In this document: piece by piece, positions 9,218 to 18,591 of the stretch | Numbering within the stretch: the stretch's first letter is position 1 | How the letters are laid out: the number at the start of each line of letters is the position of its first letter | Assembly: GCF_021245805.1 (NCBI RefSeq) | Contig: NZ_JAJJNF010000001.1 | Span: 576,313 to 640,312, forward strand | From: Mangrovimonas futianensis | GTDB lineage: Bacteria > Bacteroidota > Bacteroidia > Flavobacteriales > Flavobacteriaceae | Length of the DNA stretch: 64,000 bases | Reading direction: 5' to 3' | Notes under the pieces: generated by a model | Seen by the model: only the letters and a program-made list of their open reading frames with translations | The model's database searches: none | What the model was told of the DNA's origin: nothing | Position numbers and translations under genes: made by a program

Positions 9218-9246
9218 AAAAAAGCCCTTTTTGAAAGGGCTTTTTT
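9218..9246. terminator. Bidirectional intrinsic terminator (lrp / BI-1)
   Basis: The stem AAAAAAGCCCTTT with its complement and T6 lies between two convergent genes. T runs on both strands allow bidirectional use. Confidence 0.9.
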
Positions 9247-9264
9247 AATTCTATAGATTTCTTT

Positions 9265-9969
9265 TTAGTCTCTACTCATAAAGATCTGAAGTATATACCA
9301 AAATAACAGCATTAAAGAAGCAAACAATCCCAAAGCAGCCGGAATATAATCATCCGTCGAGTATTTATTCACCAAGTTAGAGGTTTGATACAAGATACTC
9401 CCTCCTGCCAGTAAACACATCGCAACAGAGAACCATAAACCTAAGTCAAACCCAAAGATGGCTCCTGCGGCAATTAATCCTAAAGCAATAAAAAAACCAA
9501 TGGTTAAACCGGTTCTTAAAAAGGAAAAGTCCTTTTTGGTCACAAAAACAACAGCAGACAGACCGGTGAACAATGATAAGGTTACAATAGCTGCTTGATT
9601 TAGTACTTTAGTCCCTTCAGGTAATAAATTGATTACAATATATAGGAGTGGAACAAAAATAAAAGCCTCAGCTAAAATATACAGACCATAAGCCAAGTAC
9701 TGTTTATTTTTATCTTCACTTTTCATCGCCATATTTTCTGCATAATTGGTAATGAACATAAACCCTCCCAACATCAATAACCAACGCCAACCTTGGGTCA
9801 TAGACAAAGCGAAATTAATAATTGCATCACTTTGCAACAGTAAGTACTCAAAAAGAATAAAAACCAATACCCCTCCAGCCACATGGGCGTAGGTCTTTTT
9901 GTAAAATGCTACCCTATCGACAGCTGACAAATCACTTAATAACAATTTGTTTTCCATTTGATTTTCCAT
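9265..9969 (-). CDS. Bax inhibitor-1/YccA family membrane protein
   Basis: A 234-residue protein with seven predicted membrane helices. It opens with a charged N-terminus (MENQMENKLLLSDLSAVDRVAFYKKTYAHVAGG), which is the typical BI-1 entry motif, and ends in a short RD tail. BI-1 proteins are pH-sensitive calcium leak channels or regulators of membrane proteases; the role in Bacteroidota is not defined. It lies next to a membrane Zn-peptidase gene, separated by a terminator. Confidence 0.88.
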   Translation of the reverse strand: MENQMENKLLLSDLSAVDRVAFYKKTYAHVAGGVLVFILFEYLLLQSDAIINFALSMTQGWRWLLMLGGFMFITNYAENMAMKSEDKNKQYLAYGLYILAEAFIFVPLLYIVINLLPEGTKVLNQAAIVTLSLFTGLSAVVFVTKKDFSFLRTGLTIGFFIALGLIAAGAIFGFDLGLWFSVAMCLLAGGSILYQTSNLVNKYSTDDYIPAALGLFASLMLLFWYILQIFMSRD

Positions 9970-10010
9970 AAATAAGATTTAGTTAATTGAGGAGGTAATT
10001 TAGCAAAAAA

Positions 10011-10036
10011 AAAGTCGGAAAGAAAAATCCGACTTT
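10011..10036. terminator. Intrinsic terminator after the Zn-peptidase gene
   Basis: The stem AAAGTCGGA with its complement, loop about 8 nt, has T-rich sequence on the minus side. It separates the minus-strand Zn-peptidase from the BI-1 gene. Confidence 0.8.
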
Positions 10037-10056
10037 CAATTTTTATATGTGACTTT

Positions 10057-10752
10057 TTAATCCCGTCTTCCAAATACCTGAAATGCCCAATACAATAAAG
10101 AAGCTAAGGCACCTATTGCCGCCACCAAATAGGTTCTGGCAGCCCATTTTAAAGCATCTTCAGCTCCAGCATATTCCTCTTGTGACAACATATTCTTGTT
10201 CTTTAACCAAGCCAAAGCTCGGTTACTCGCATCATATTCTACAGGAAGAGTTATAAAACTAAATAAGGTTGCAAATCCCATAAATGCCAATCCGGCAACG
10301 GCTATCCAGTAACCCAAGCCCATTCCGGCTCCTGCACCTAACACCAATCCACCAATGACCAACCATTGAGACATTCCAGAAGTAACACTTACAATAGGCA
10401 CCAATGCAGAACGCATTCCTAATGCACTATATGCTTGCGCATGCTGAACCGCATGTCCACATTCGTGGGCAGCAACGGCAGCTGCCGCAGCATTCCTTTG
10501 CGAGTAAACCGATTCACTCAAATTAACCGTCTTATTTTTTGGGTTATAATGATCTGTCAATTGACCTGGTGTAGAAATAACTTGCACATCACGAATGCCA
10601 TTATCCGCTAACATTTTTTCAGCAATCTCGCGTCCGCTCATTCCATTCCGAAGATGTACTTGCGAATATTTATGGAATTTTTGCTTCAGTTGATTACTCA
10701 CCAACCAACTGACGAGCGCAATCGCTCCTAATAATATATAATAGCCTAACAT
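10057..10752 (-). CDS. Membrane zinc metallopeptidase (YugP-like)
   Basis: A 231-residue protein with the zinc-binding HECGHAVQHA at residues 96-105 (H96, E97, H100) between hydrophobic segments: an N-terminal helix at 2-20, two helices around 125-175 and one near the C-terminus. LPVEYDASNRAL near 185 is a family motif carrying the third-ligand region. It matches the YugP/DUF zinc metallopeptidase family, a membrane-anchored M48-like group. The substrate is unknown. Confidence 0.9.
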   Translation of the reverse strand: MLGYYILLGAIALVSWLVSNQLKQKFHKYSQVHLRNGMSGREIAEKMLADNGIRDVQVISTPGQLTDHYNPKNKTVNLSESVYSQRNAAAAAVAAHECGHAVQHAQAYSALGMRSALVPIVSVTSGMSQWLVIGGLVLGAGAGMGLGYWIAVAGLAFMGFATLFSFITLPVEYDASNRALAWLKNKNMLSQEEYAGAEDALKWAARTYLVAAIGALASLLYWAFQVFGRRD

Positions 10753-10831
10753 ACTCTCAATTTTTAAATATTAAAATTAGAGCAATTACAGCAAATAATG
10801 CGCCAAATTCTTGTTAAGAAATTTTGTCAGA

Positions 10832-11932
10832 TTAAGCTGTCTTGGACTCCCATCCAAAGGCTTCAGCAATTTCATTGTAAACAACCTTTCCATGCACCAC
10901 GTTCAAACCTTTTTGCAAAGACTCATCGGCTTCACACGCCTTTTCCCATCCCATATTTGCCAATTTTAAAATGTAAGGCAGAGTGACGTGGGTGAGGGCC
11001 AAGGTAGAAGTATAGGGAACCGCTCCGGGCATGTTAGCCACACAATAATGTACAATATCATCAATAATATAGGTCGGGTTTTCGTGGGTTGTGGGCTTAG
11101 TTGTTTCCATACAACCTCCTTGATCTACTGCCACATCCACCAAGACGGTCCCAGGACGCATCAGTTTCAGCATCTCCCTAGTGATTAATTTAGGAGCTTT
11201 AGCGCCTTTTATCAAAACCCCACCAATAATCAAATCATGGGTTTGAATGTGCTTTTTAATATTGAATTTACTGGAATATTCAGTAACCACATGGGGAGGC
11301 ATGATATCATTGATATATCTGAGACGTTTCATATTCACATCCATAATGGTCACATGAGCCCCTAGACCAGCCGCCATTTTTGCTGCTTGAACACCCACAA
11401 CACCAGCACCTAAAATGAGAACCTTCCCAGGTGTCACCCCAGGTACACCTCCTAACAAAACGCCTCGTCCTTTAATGGGCTTTTCCAAATATTTGGCCCC
11501 TTGCTGAATAGCCATTCTACCTGCCACTTCAGACATGGGTGTCAATAAGGGCAACGTACCCTCCTCATCCTCTACCGTTTCATAGGCAATACAAACGGCA
11601 TTACTTTTTAACATGGCTAAGGTTAGGGCTTCACTGGAAGCAAAATGAAAATAAGTAAACACAATTTGTTTTGGTTTCACCAAAGAATATTCGGAAGCAA
11701 TGGGTTCTTTAACCTTCACAATCATATCAGCAATATCATAGACCTCCTCGATACTTTGCAGAATTTCTGCTCCTACTTCCTGATAATCTTCATCAAAAAA
11801 TCCACTACCTTCTCCTGCAGTGGACTGAATATAAACCGAATGACCGCTATTGATTAATTCGAAAACCCCAGCGGGAGTCATCCCTACCCGATTTTCATTG
11901 TTTTTGATCTCCTTTGGAACACCTATTTTCAT
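10832..11932 (-). CDS. ald: Alanine dehydrogenase
   Basis: A 366-residue enzyme for reversible NAD-dependent deamination of L-alanine to pyruvate. Active-site residues fall at exactly the numbering of the well-studied mycobacterial enzyme: R15, K75, H96 and D270. The NAD fold is VLILGAGVVGVQAAKMA at 171-187. The frame is open for another 28 codons upstream, but that extension has no family counterpart, so I start at the ATG ending at 11932. It is a single gene on the minus strand. No Lrp gene is adjacent, although one lies 2 kb away. Confidence 0.94.
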   Translation of the reverse strand: MKIGVPKEIKNNENRVGMTPAGVFELINSGHSVYIQSTAGEGSGFFDEDYQEVGAEILQSIEEVYDIADMIVKVKEPIASEYSLVKPKQIVFTYFHFASSEALTLAMLKSNAVCIAYETVEDEEGTLPLLTPMSEVAGRMAIQQGAKYLEKPIKGRGVLLGGVPGVTPGKVLILGAGVVGVQAAKMAAGLGAHVTIMDVNMKRLRYINDIMPPHVVTEYSSKFNIKKHIQTHDLIIGGVLIKGAKAPKLITREMLKLMRPGTVLVDVAVDQGGCMETTKPTTHENPTYIIDDIVHYCVANMPGAVPYTSTLALTHVTLPYILKLANMGWEKACEADESLQKGLNVVHGKVVYNEIAEAFGWESKTA

Positions 11933-12100
11933 GATTTCAAGATTTTTATATTCCAAAATTGGGTTTTTTATTTCACACCCCCAAACAAAAAAGGAGTCAG
12001 ATTTCCTTTTTAACAATTTCTTGAAAATGACCCCTATAAATTATAGGGTATTTTGTTTTTAAAGCTAAATTTATTGATTTTTTTGTTCCTCATACGAGCT

Positions 12101-12151
12101 AGGGATGACACGGATTGAACTTCAAAGATTCCTGCTTTCACAGGGATGACA
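12101..12151. repeat. Short palindromic, REP-like intergenic sequence
   Basis: The ald-topB gap holds the direct repeat AGGGATGACA at 12101-12110 and 12142-12151. A hairpin at 12128-12147 (ATTCCTG, 6-nt loop, CAGGGAT with one wobble pair) includes part of the second copy. It resembles scattered REP-type intergenic palindromes. I see no gene in this gap. Confidence 0.45.
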
Positions 12152-12178
12152 ACTGTGCTCTGAATGATAAAAATAGGT

Positions 12179-14482
12179 TTATTTGTGCGAAGTTAAAATC
12201 TGATACACCAGAGCCTTGGTTGGTTTTTGATCCCCAATGGCTTTCCTTACGACATCAAAATCCACCTTAAAATCACAGCCCGATTTATAGGCGCTACAAC
12301 CATAGGCTGTTTTACCTTTTATGACAGTTCCTTTTTGGCACTTTGGGCACGCCAAAACATCTGCATCTGTTGAAGTCTCCTTTTTGACCGCGCCTTTCTT
12401 AGGCTCCAATTTCAATTTAAAGTTTTCATCAAACCGAAGTAGGCCTTCCACGGTCCCTCCGCCTGCATTAAAACCTTTTAAATTGACCGTAGACCCTTTT
12501 TGAAGCAATCGAATCCACTGTTTTTCGGATATCTTCTTGCCCATAAAACTAAAGGGCAATACAAAATCGCAACCAGACTTATAACCACTACAGCCATAAG
12601 CGGTTTTCCCTTTCAGTAATTTGGCCTTTTGACATTTAGGGCAGTCCTCATTTAGAATCCCTGCTGCCTTTACTTTTTCAGCTTTGACCGCTCTATTTTT
12701 AACCACCATGGCTTGCGAAATATTAGCACGGGTGGTTTCACTACGCACCTCATACACCAAAGCATCTACCATGCGCTTCATGTTTTTTATAAAAGCAGCG
12801 GCACTATACTCCCCTTTTTCAATGTCCTTTAATTGCTTTTCCCAAGAACCTGTCAACTCGGCCGATTTCAACAAATCATTCTGAATAGTATCAATCAACT
12901 GAATACCGGTCACCGTGGGCAATACCTGTTTTTTATTTCGCTTGATATATTTTCTCTTGAATAGGGTCTCAATAATATTGGCGCGGGTAGATGGCCTTCC
13001 AATACCATTTTCTTTCATGAGATCCCGTAGCTCTTCATCATCTACTTGTTTGCCTGCAGTTTCCATGGCACGCAATAGGGAAGCTTCGGTGAATTGTCTT
13101 GGGGGTTTGGTTTCCTTTTCTAAAAACGAAGGCTCATGAGGCCCTTTTTCACCCTTTTCAAAAGCTGGTAAAATATCTGGTTCCTTTTCCTTGGTGTCCT
13201 GATTTTCAAACACCACGCGCCAGCCTTTTTTTAAGATTTCCTTGCCCGTAGCCTTAAACAAAATTTTAGCAGCATTTCCTGTAACCGTGGTACTAGAGAC
13301 CGTACAATCCTCATAAAACACAGCAATAAAACGTCGGGTAATGATGTTGTAAACTTGCTGTTGGTTATATGGCAAACTGGCCTCCATACCCGTGGGAATT
13401 ATAGCATGGTGATCGGTTACCTTTTTATCGTTGAATACCTTTGTGGACTTTTTGATTTTCTTTCCCAGCAAGGGTTGCGTCAATGCTGAGTACTGCGTTA
13501 GTTTCCTTAGAATGCCTTCCACTTTGGGATAGATATCGCTTGGTAAAAAAGTGGTATCTACCCTAGGATAGGTCACCACTTTTCGTTCATATAAGGTTTG
13601 AACAATTTTCAAGGTTTCATCGGCTGAAAAACCAAATTTAGTATTGCAGTACACTTGCAAGCCAGTCAAATCAAAGAGCTTGGGTGCATATTCTTTCCCC
13701 TTTTTCTTTGAAACATCCTCAATTTCAAACTCACTTTCTTTGACTTGGTTTGCCAAAGCCTCTCCATCTTCCTTTTTTAAGAACCGGCCTTCCTCATAAC
13801 TAAAAAGGGTATCGCGATACAGGGTCTGCAACTCCCAATATGGCTGTGGCTTAAAATTTTCAATCTCCTTAAAACGATTGACCACCATGGCCAGGGTTGG
13901 GGTTTGCACCCGACCTATAGACAGCACTTGTTTATATCCCCCATGTTTAAGGGTGTATAATCTGGTGGCATTCATTCCCAACAACCAATCTCCAATAGCT
14001 CTAGAAAAACCAGCATAATAGAGGTTATCGTAATCGGTAGCAGGTTTGAGATTATCAAAACCTTCTTTGATAGCCTCGGTGGTTAAAGACGAAATCCACA
14101 AGCGCTTTACCTCACCTTGATAATTAGCTTCATTCATCACCCAACGCTGAATCAATTCTCCCTCTTGGCCGGCATCCCCGCAGTTGATAATCACCTCAGC
14201 TTTCTGAAATAATGACTTGACAATTTTAAACTGTTTTTGAATGCCCGAATTGGCTACCACCTTGGTTTCAAACTTTTCGGGGAGCATGGGTAAATTGTTC
14301 AAGTCCCAACTTTTCCAATGGGGTTTGTAATCATTGGGTTCTTTGAGGGTACAAAGGTGACCAAACGTATAGGTCACTGCATACCCATTGCCTTCAAAAT
14401 AGCCATCACGCTTGGTATTAGCTCCCAATACAGAGGCTATTTCACGTGCGACACTTGGTTTCTCGGCAATACAAACTTTCAT
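12179..14482 (-). CDS. topB: DNA topoisomerase III (type IA)
   Basis: A 767-residue type IA topoisomerase that relaxes or decatenates DNA through a single-strand break. The TOPRIM domain opens at E7 (AEKPSVA) and has CGDAGQEGEL at 101-110. The catalytic tyrosine is Y305 in TYPRVDT. SIGRVQTPTLAMV (188-200) and a GIGRPSTRA motif near 495 are also present. The C-terminus carries two zinc-ribbon-like topoisomerase repeats, each with CPKCQK and a later GYKSGCDF or AYKSGCDF. The usual TOPRIM DxD is D103-A-G105 here. Length is normal for Bacteroidota TopB. It is a single gene. Confidence 0.94.
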   Translation of the reverse strand: MKVCIAEKPSVAREIASVLGANTKRDGYFEGNGYAVTYTFGHLCTLKEPNDYKPHWKSWDLNNLPMLPEKFETKVVANSGIQKQFKIVKSLFQKAEVIINCGDAGQEGELIQRWVMNEANYQGEVKRLWISSLTTEAIKEGFDNLKPATDYDNLYYAGFSRAIGDWLLGMNATRLYTLKHGGYKQVLSIGRVQTPTLAMVVNRFKEIENFKPQPYWELQTLYRDTLFSYEEGRFLKKEDGEALANQVKESEFEIEDVSKKKGKEYAPKLFDLTGLQVYCNTKFGFSADETLKIVQTLYERKVVTYPRVDTTFLPSDIYPKVEGILRKLTQYSALTQPLLGKKIKKSTKVFNDKKVTDHHAIIPTGMEASLPYNQQQVYNIITRRFIAVFYEDCTVSSTTVTGNAAKILFKATGKEILKKGWRVVFENQDTKEKEPDILPAFEKGEKGPHEPSFLEKETKPPRQFTEASLLRAMETAGKQVDDEELRDLMKENGIGRPSTRANIIETLFKRKYIKRNKKQVLPTVTGIQLIDTIQNDLLKSAELTGSWEKQLKDIEKGEYSAAAFIKNMKRMVDALVYEVRSETTRANISQAMVVKNRAVKAEKVKAAGILNEDCPKCQKAKLLKGKTAYGCSGYKSGCDFVLPFSFMGKKISEKQWIRLLQKGSTVNLKGFNAGGGTVEGLLRFDENFKLKLEPKKGAVKKETSTDADVLACPKCQKGTVIKGKTAYGCSAYKSGCDFKVDFDVVRKAIGDQKPTKALVYQILTSHK

Positions 14483-14550
14483 GAAAATGATTTACAAAGT
14501 GGGATGCAAAATAGGACTTTTAAAGAGTTTTCAAAAGATAGAACTCAAAA

Positions 14551-14578
14551 AATAAGGGCTATGTTAACAGCCCTTATT
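14551..14578. terminator. Intrinsic terminator of leuS
   Basis: The stem AATAAGGGCT, 8-nt loop and complement sit 22 bp after the leuS stop (minus strand). The surrounding A- and T-rich sequence is modest. Confidence 0.7.
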
Positions 14579-14599
14579 CTTAAAATATGTTTAAGGATT

Positions 14600-17578
14600 T
14601 TATCCTACAATATTGACAATTTTACCAGGAACTACAATCACTTTTTTAGGGGTACGACCTTGTAACTGCTCTTGGGTTTTATCATATTCCAATACCGCCT
14701 TTTCTATGTCTTCCTTGCTCATATCCATAGGAAGTTCCATGGTGAAACGCATTTTACCATTAAAGGAAATGGGATAGTTCTTGCTGCTCTCCACCAAATG
14801 GGATTCGTCAAATTGAGGAAATGCTACCGTAGAGATACTGCCTTCATGACCCAATTGGCTCCACAATTCTTCGGTGATATGGGGTGCATATGGCGAAATC
14901 AATACCAACAAAGACTCTAAAATCGCTCTACTAGTACATTTTTGAGCTGTCAACTCATTCACAGCAATCATAAAGGTCGAAACCGAGGTATTAAAAGAGA
15001 AGTTCTCGATGTCCTCTTCTACCTTTTTAATGGTTTTATGCAAGGTCTTTAAACTGTCTTTAGATGGTTCAGCATCGGTGACTTTGATGCCGTTATCATC
15101 TACATACAACTTCCAAAGTTTCTTCAAGAATCCATGAACCCCTGTGATACCAGCCGTATTCCAAGGCTTGTATTGCTCTAAAGGCCCCAAGAACATTTCG
15201 TACAATCTTAAACTGTCTGCCCCATATTCTTGACAGATGTTGTCTGGATTAACAACGTTGTATTTAGACTTGGACATTTTTTCAACTTCGCGACCGACTT
15301 TAAAAGTTCCGTCTTCCTCGGTTATAAATTGAGCATCTTTAAATTCTGGACGCCAATTTTTAAAAGCCTCCACATCTAACTCATCTGAAGCGTTTACAAA
15401 GGAAACATCAGCATGTATTTTAGATGTATTAAAATCTACATTCGCGTAAGACTCTGGAAATTCCGCTAATAATTTAGATTCAATTGATTTTTTAACATCA
15501 GAAAGCAATTCGGAAGCATCCTTTTGTTCAAATAAAGGCTCACTGATAAAAACAATATTTTCTAAAATCAAATTAGAGCAAAAATCTTTAATTTCCTTTG
15601 AATCATATATTTCGTCTCCCATTAAAATCTCAGGAATTGCTCTATTAACAAAAGCACTTGTTCCCAAAATCATTCCTTGGTTAATAAGTTTTTTGGCAAA
15701 CTCATCTACTTGCACATAACCACGATCTTTTAAAAACTTGGTCCAGAAACGGGCATACAATAAGTGGCCGGTAGCATGCTCGCTACCACCAATATATAAA
15801 TCCACATTTTGCCAATAGTCCAAAGCTTCTTTGCTAGCAAAAGCCTCATCATTATGCGCATCCATATATCTAAAGAAATACCACGAACTTCCAGCCCAAC
15901 CCGGCATGGTGTTCAATTCCAATGGAAATATGGTTTTGTTATCGATCAACTCATTGCTAACCACCTCAGCAGTTTCGGTATTCCAAGCCCATACATCGGC
16001 ACGACCTAATGGCGGCTCTCCTTCTTCGGTTGGCAAATACTTTTCAACCTCTGGTAAAGTAATGGGCAAATGTTTGGCCTCAATCATTTGAGGCATTCCG
16101 TTCACATAATACACTGGGAAAGGTTCTCCCCAATAACGCTGACGGCTAAATACCGCATCACGCAAACGGTAATTGGTTTTTCCTTGCCCCTGACCTAGTT
16201 TTTCAAGTTCCTCAATGGCTTTTTTGGTAGCTTGCTTGTAGTTTAATCCGTTAAGGAAATCACTATTCCCAATGACGGTGTTTTCTTTATCAGCAAACGC
16301 TTCTTCAGAAATATCAACCCCTTCAAAAATATTAGGAATGGCGATATTAAAATGCTTCGCAAAATCGTAATCACGTTGATCGCCACATGGAACTGCCATG
16401 ACAGCCCCTGTTCCATAACTCGCCAACACGTAGTCACCAATCCAAATCGGAACCGGCTCTTTTGTAAATGGATGTTCGGCATAGGCACCTGTAAACACCC
16501 CTGAAATGGTTTTAACATCAGCCATACGCTCACGTTCGCTGCGTTTGGCTGTTTTTTCTATATAGGCTTCTACCTCCGCCTGTTGTTCTGGCGTGGTAAT
16601 TTTTGATACTAAATCGTGCTCTGGGGCCAAGGTCATAAAACTCACCCCGAAAATGGTATCAGGGCGCGTGGTGAATACTTCAATCGTATCTTCATGATCC
16701 TTGACATTGAAAACCACTGAAGCCCCTACCGATTTCCCGATCCAATTACGCTGACTTTCTTTAAGAGAATCGGTCCAATCGATGGTTTCCAATCCTTGCA
16801 ACAAACGTTCTGCATAAGCCGAAATACGCATGCTCCATTGTGTCATTTTCTTTCTGACCACAGGATGACCACCTCTTTCAGAAACTCCGTTGACTATTTC
16901 GTCATTAGCTAACACGGTTCCCAAAGCCGGACACCAGTTAACTTCGGTTTCCGCTAAGTAAGTCAATCTATATTTTAATAAGATTTCTTGTTGCTTTTCT
17001 GAAGACCAGCTGTTCCAATCTTCAGCAGAGAAACTAGGCGTATCCTCATCACAAACAGCATCTACTTTAGCATTTCCAGCACGCTCAAACTCTTTGATCA
17101 ATTCTGAAATGTCTTCGGCCTTGTTATCGATGTTGCAGTAATAGGAATTAAACAACTGAATGAAAATCCACTGCGTCCATTTGTAATAATCCGGATTGCT
17201 GGTACGCACTTCGCGTGACCAATCAAATGAAAATCCAATTTGATCCAACTGACGTCGATAGGTCGCAATGTTTTCCTCGGTAGTCACCGCAGGGTGTTGC
17301 CCAGTCTGTATAGCATATTGCTCTGCCGGCAAACCAAAGCTATCATACCCTTGAGGATGTAAGACATTAAAGCCTTTATGGCGTTTGTAACGCGCATAAA
17401 TATCAGAAGCGATATACCCTAGGGGATGCCCCACATGCAATCCCGCTCCAGAAGGATAAGGAAACATGTCCAAGACATAATACTTAGGTTTATCACTATG
17501 GTTTTCGGCTTTAAAGGTTTGGTTCTCGGCCCAGTATGCTTGCCATTTGGCTTCGATGTCGTTGAAATTGTATTTCAT
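14600..17578 (-). CDS. leuS: Leucyl-tRNA synthetase
   Basis: A 992-residue class I synthetase that charges tRNA-Leu. HIGH appears as HVGH at 48-51 and KMSKS at 767-771. The editing (CP1) domain with TRPDTIFG and the C-terminal anticodon and tRNA-binding parts are present. The protein is longer than I expect for a flavobacterial LeuRS (about 920-950). The excess seems to be in the region before KMSKS, about residues 647-720, where an Asp/Glu/Lys-rich and AT-rich block interrupts SAFVNR ... IHADVSFVNASDEL. A well-formed promoter (TAAATTTG, TTTC at 19 bp) lies 27 bp upstream. Confidence 0.96.
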   Translation of the reverse strand: MKYNFNDIEAKWQAYWAENQTFKAENHSDKPKYYVLDMFPYPSGAGLHVGHPLGYIASDIYARYKRHKGFNVLHPQGYDSFGLPAEQYAIQTGQHPAVTTEENIATYRRQLDQIGFSFDWSREVRTSNPDYYKWTQWIFIQLFNSYYCNIDNKAEDISELIKEFERAGNAKVDAVCDEDTPSFSAEDWNSWSSEKQQEILLKYRLTYLAETEVNWCPALGTVLANDEIVNGVSERGGHPVVRKKMTQWSMRISAYAERLLQGLETIDWTDSLKESQRNWIGKSVGASVVFNVKDHEDTIEVFTTRPDTIFGVSFMTLAPEHDLVSKITTPEQQAEVEAYIEKTAKRSERERMADVKTISGVFTGAYAEHPFTKEPVPIWIGDYVLASYGTGAVMAVPCGDQRDYDFAKHFNIAIPNIFEGVDISEEAFADKENTVIGNSDFLNGLNYKQATKKAIEELEKLGQGQGKTNYRLRDAVFSRQRYWGEPFPVYYVNGMPQMIEAKHLPITLPEVEKYLPTEEGEPPLGRADVWAWNTETAEVVSNELIDNKTIFPLELNTMPGWAGSSWYFFRYMDAHNDEAFASKEALDYWQNVDLYIGGSEHATGHLLYARFWTKFLKDRGYVQVDEFAKKLINQGMILGTSAFVNRAIPEILMGDEIYDSKEIKDFCSNLILENIVFISEPLFEQKDASELLSDVKKSIESKLLAEFPESYANVDFNTSKIHADVSFVNASDELDVEAFKNWRPEFKDAQFITEEDGTFKVGREVEKMSKSKYNVVNPDNICQEYGADSLRLYEMFLGPLEQYKPWNTAGITGVHGFLKKLWKLYVDDNGIKVTDAEPSKDSLKTLHKTIKKVEEDIENFSFNTSVSTFMIAVNELTAQKCTSRAILESLLVLISPYAPHITEELWSQLGHEGSISTVAFPQFDESHLVESSKNYPISFNGKMRFTMELPMDMSKEDIEKAVLEYDKTQEQLQGRTPKKVIVVPGKIVNIVG

Positions 17579-17604
17579 CGTTGAGTTTCTGCTTTTTAAA
17601 AGCG

Positions 17605-17635
17605 CAAATTTACGGTTAATATAACAATGTTGAAA
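17605..17635 (-). promoter_or_regulatory. leuS: Bacteroidota-type promoter of leuS
   Basis: The -7 box TAAATTTG (minus strand, 17605-17612) and a TTTC near-match to the TTTG -33 box (17632-17635) are separated by 19 bp. Confidence 0.6.
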
Positions 17636-17704
17636 GTTTAAACGTTGTAAAGGTTAGGTTAAGAGATTTCTTTATATTTTTACAGAGTTAACCCTACATA
17701 TTCT

Positions 17705-18583
17705 ATGAGTTCATCGTTTGAAAGGTATCAAAAACGCCGATTGATTTCTTCTTATTTTTCTGTAGTACTAAGCATCGCCCTTGTGTTGTTTCTATTGGGT
17801 CTTTTGGGGCTTTTGGTTTTGAATGCTAAAAAAGTTTCAGACCATTTTAAAGAACAAGTGGTTTTGACCATCTACTTGAAAGACACAGCCAAAGAGGTTG
17901 AAGTGAAGCAAATGGAGAAAAGTCTTGCCATGGCAGATTATGTAAAATCCACAGAATATGTTTCCAAAGAGCAGGCTGCCGAATCTATGAAAGCCGAAAA
18001 CGGGGAAGATTTTATGGAATTCCTTGGTTTTAATCCGCTTTTAAACTCGATTGATGTACACATCAAAGCCGATTATGTGACCGAAGAACAACTGAAACTC
18101 ATAGCCGATGAAACCACTTCAAAAAGCTTTGTAGATGAAGTGCGTTATGACAATGATCTGGTTACCCTTATGAACAACAACGTCAAGAAAATAAGCTTTT
18201 GGATTTTAGTGATCAGCGGTCTGTTTACCGTGATTGCCGTGTTATTGATTAACAGCTCCATCAGACTTTCGGTATATTCCAAACGGTTTACTATCAAAAC
18301 TATGCAAATGGTGGGAGCCACCAAAAAATTCATTAGACGTCCGTTTGTTTGGAAGAGTGTACGTTTAGGTATTATTGGGGCCGTTGTTGCACTTATTGGA
18401 ATGGCTGTTGTGTTGTACTACATTGACAAAACGTTCCCCGAATTGGAATTTTTGAAAAACCAAATACTGATTGCTTCGTTATTTTTAGGTGTTTTTGCCA
18501 TGGGGATTGTCATCACCTGGATCAGTACCTTTATTGCCACACAACGATTCTTGAATTTAAAAACAGATCAGTTGTATTACTAA
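17705..18583 (+). CDS. ftsX: Cell division ABC-transporter permease FtsX
   Basis: A 292-residue FtsX. It has one N-terminal membrane helix (about 18-40), a periplasmic domain of about 125 residues, and three C-terminal helices (about 167-190, 220-243, 258-282). The cytoplasmic loop contains RLSVYSKRFTIKTMQMVGATKKFI, typical of FtsX coupling to FtsE and to peptidoglycan hydrolase control. No ftsE is adjacent, which is usual in Bacteroidota. It heads a plus-strand run with DUF3098, uppP and truB, a synteny known from flavobacteria. Confidence 0.92.
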   Translation: MSSSFERYQKRRLISSYFSVVLSIALVLFLLGLLGLLVLNAKKVSDHFKEQVVLTIYLKDTAKEVEVKQMEKSLAMADYVKSTEYVSKEQAAESMKAENGEDFMEFLGFNPLLNSIDVHIKADYVTEEQLKLIADETTSKSFVDEVRYDNDLVTLMNNNVKKISFWILVISGLFTVIAVLLINSSIRLSVYSKRFTIKTMQMVGATKKFIRRPFVWKSVRLGIIGAVVALIGMAVVLYYIDKTFPELEFLKNQILIASLFLGVFAMGIVITWISTFIATQRFLNLKTDQLYY

Positions 18584-18591
18584 TTTGAGTC

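Noticed and set aside
11933..12016. N-terminal extension of alanine dehydrogenase
   Set aside because: Open frame upstream lacks family similarity; R15, K75, H96 and D270 fall at canonical numbers from the internal ATG.
12063..12178. Possible tRNA or small RNA gene in the ald-topB gap
   Set aside because: No T-loop consensus or cloverleaf could be drawn; the sequence is explained by a direct repeat and a short hairpin.
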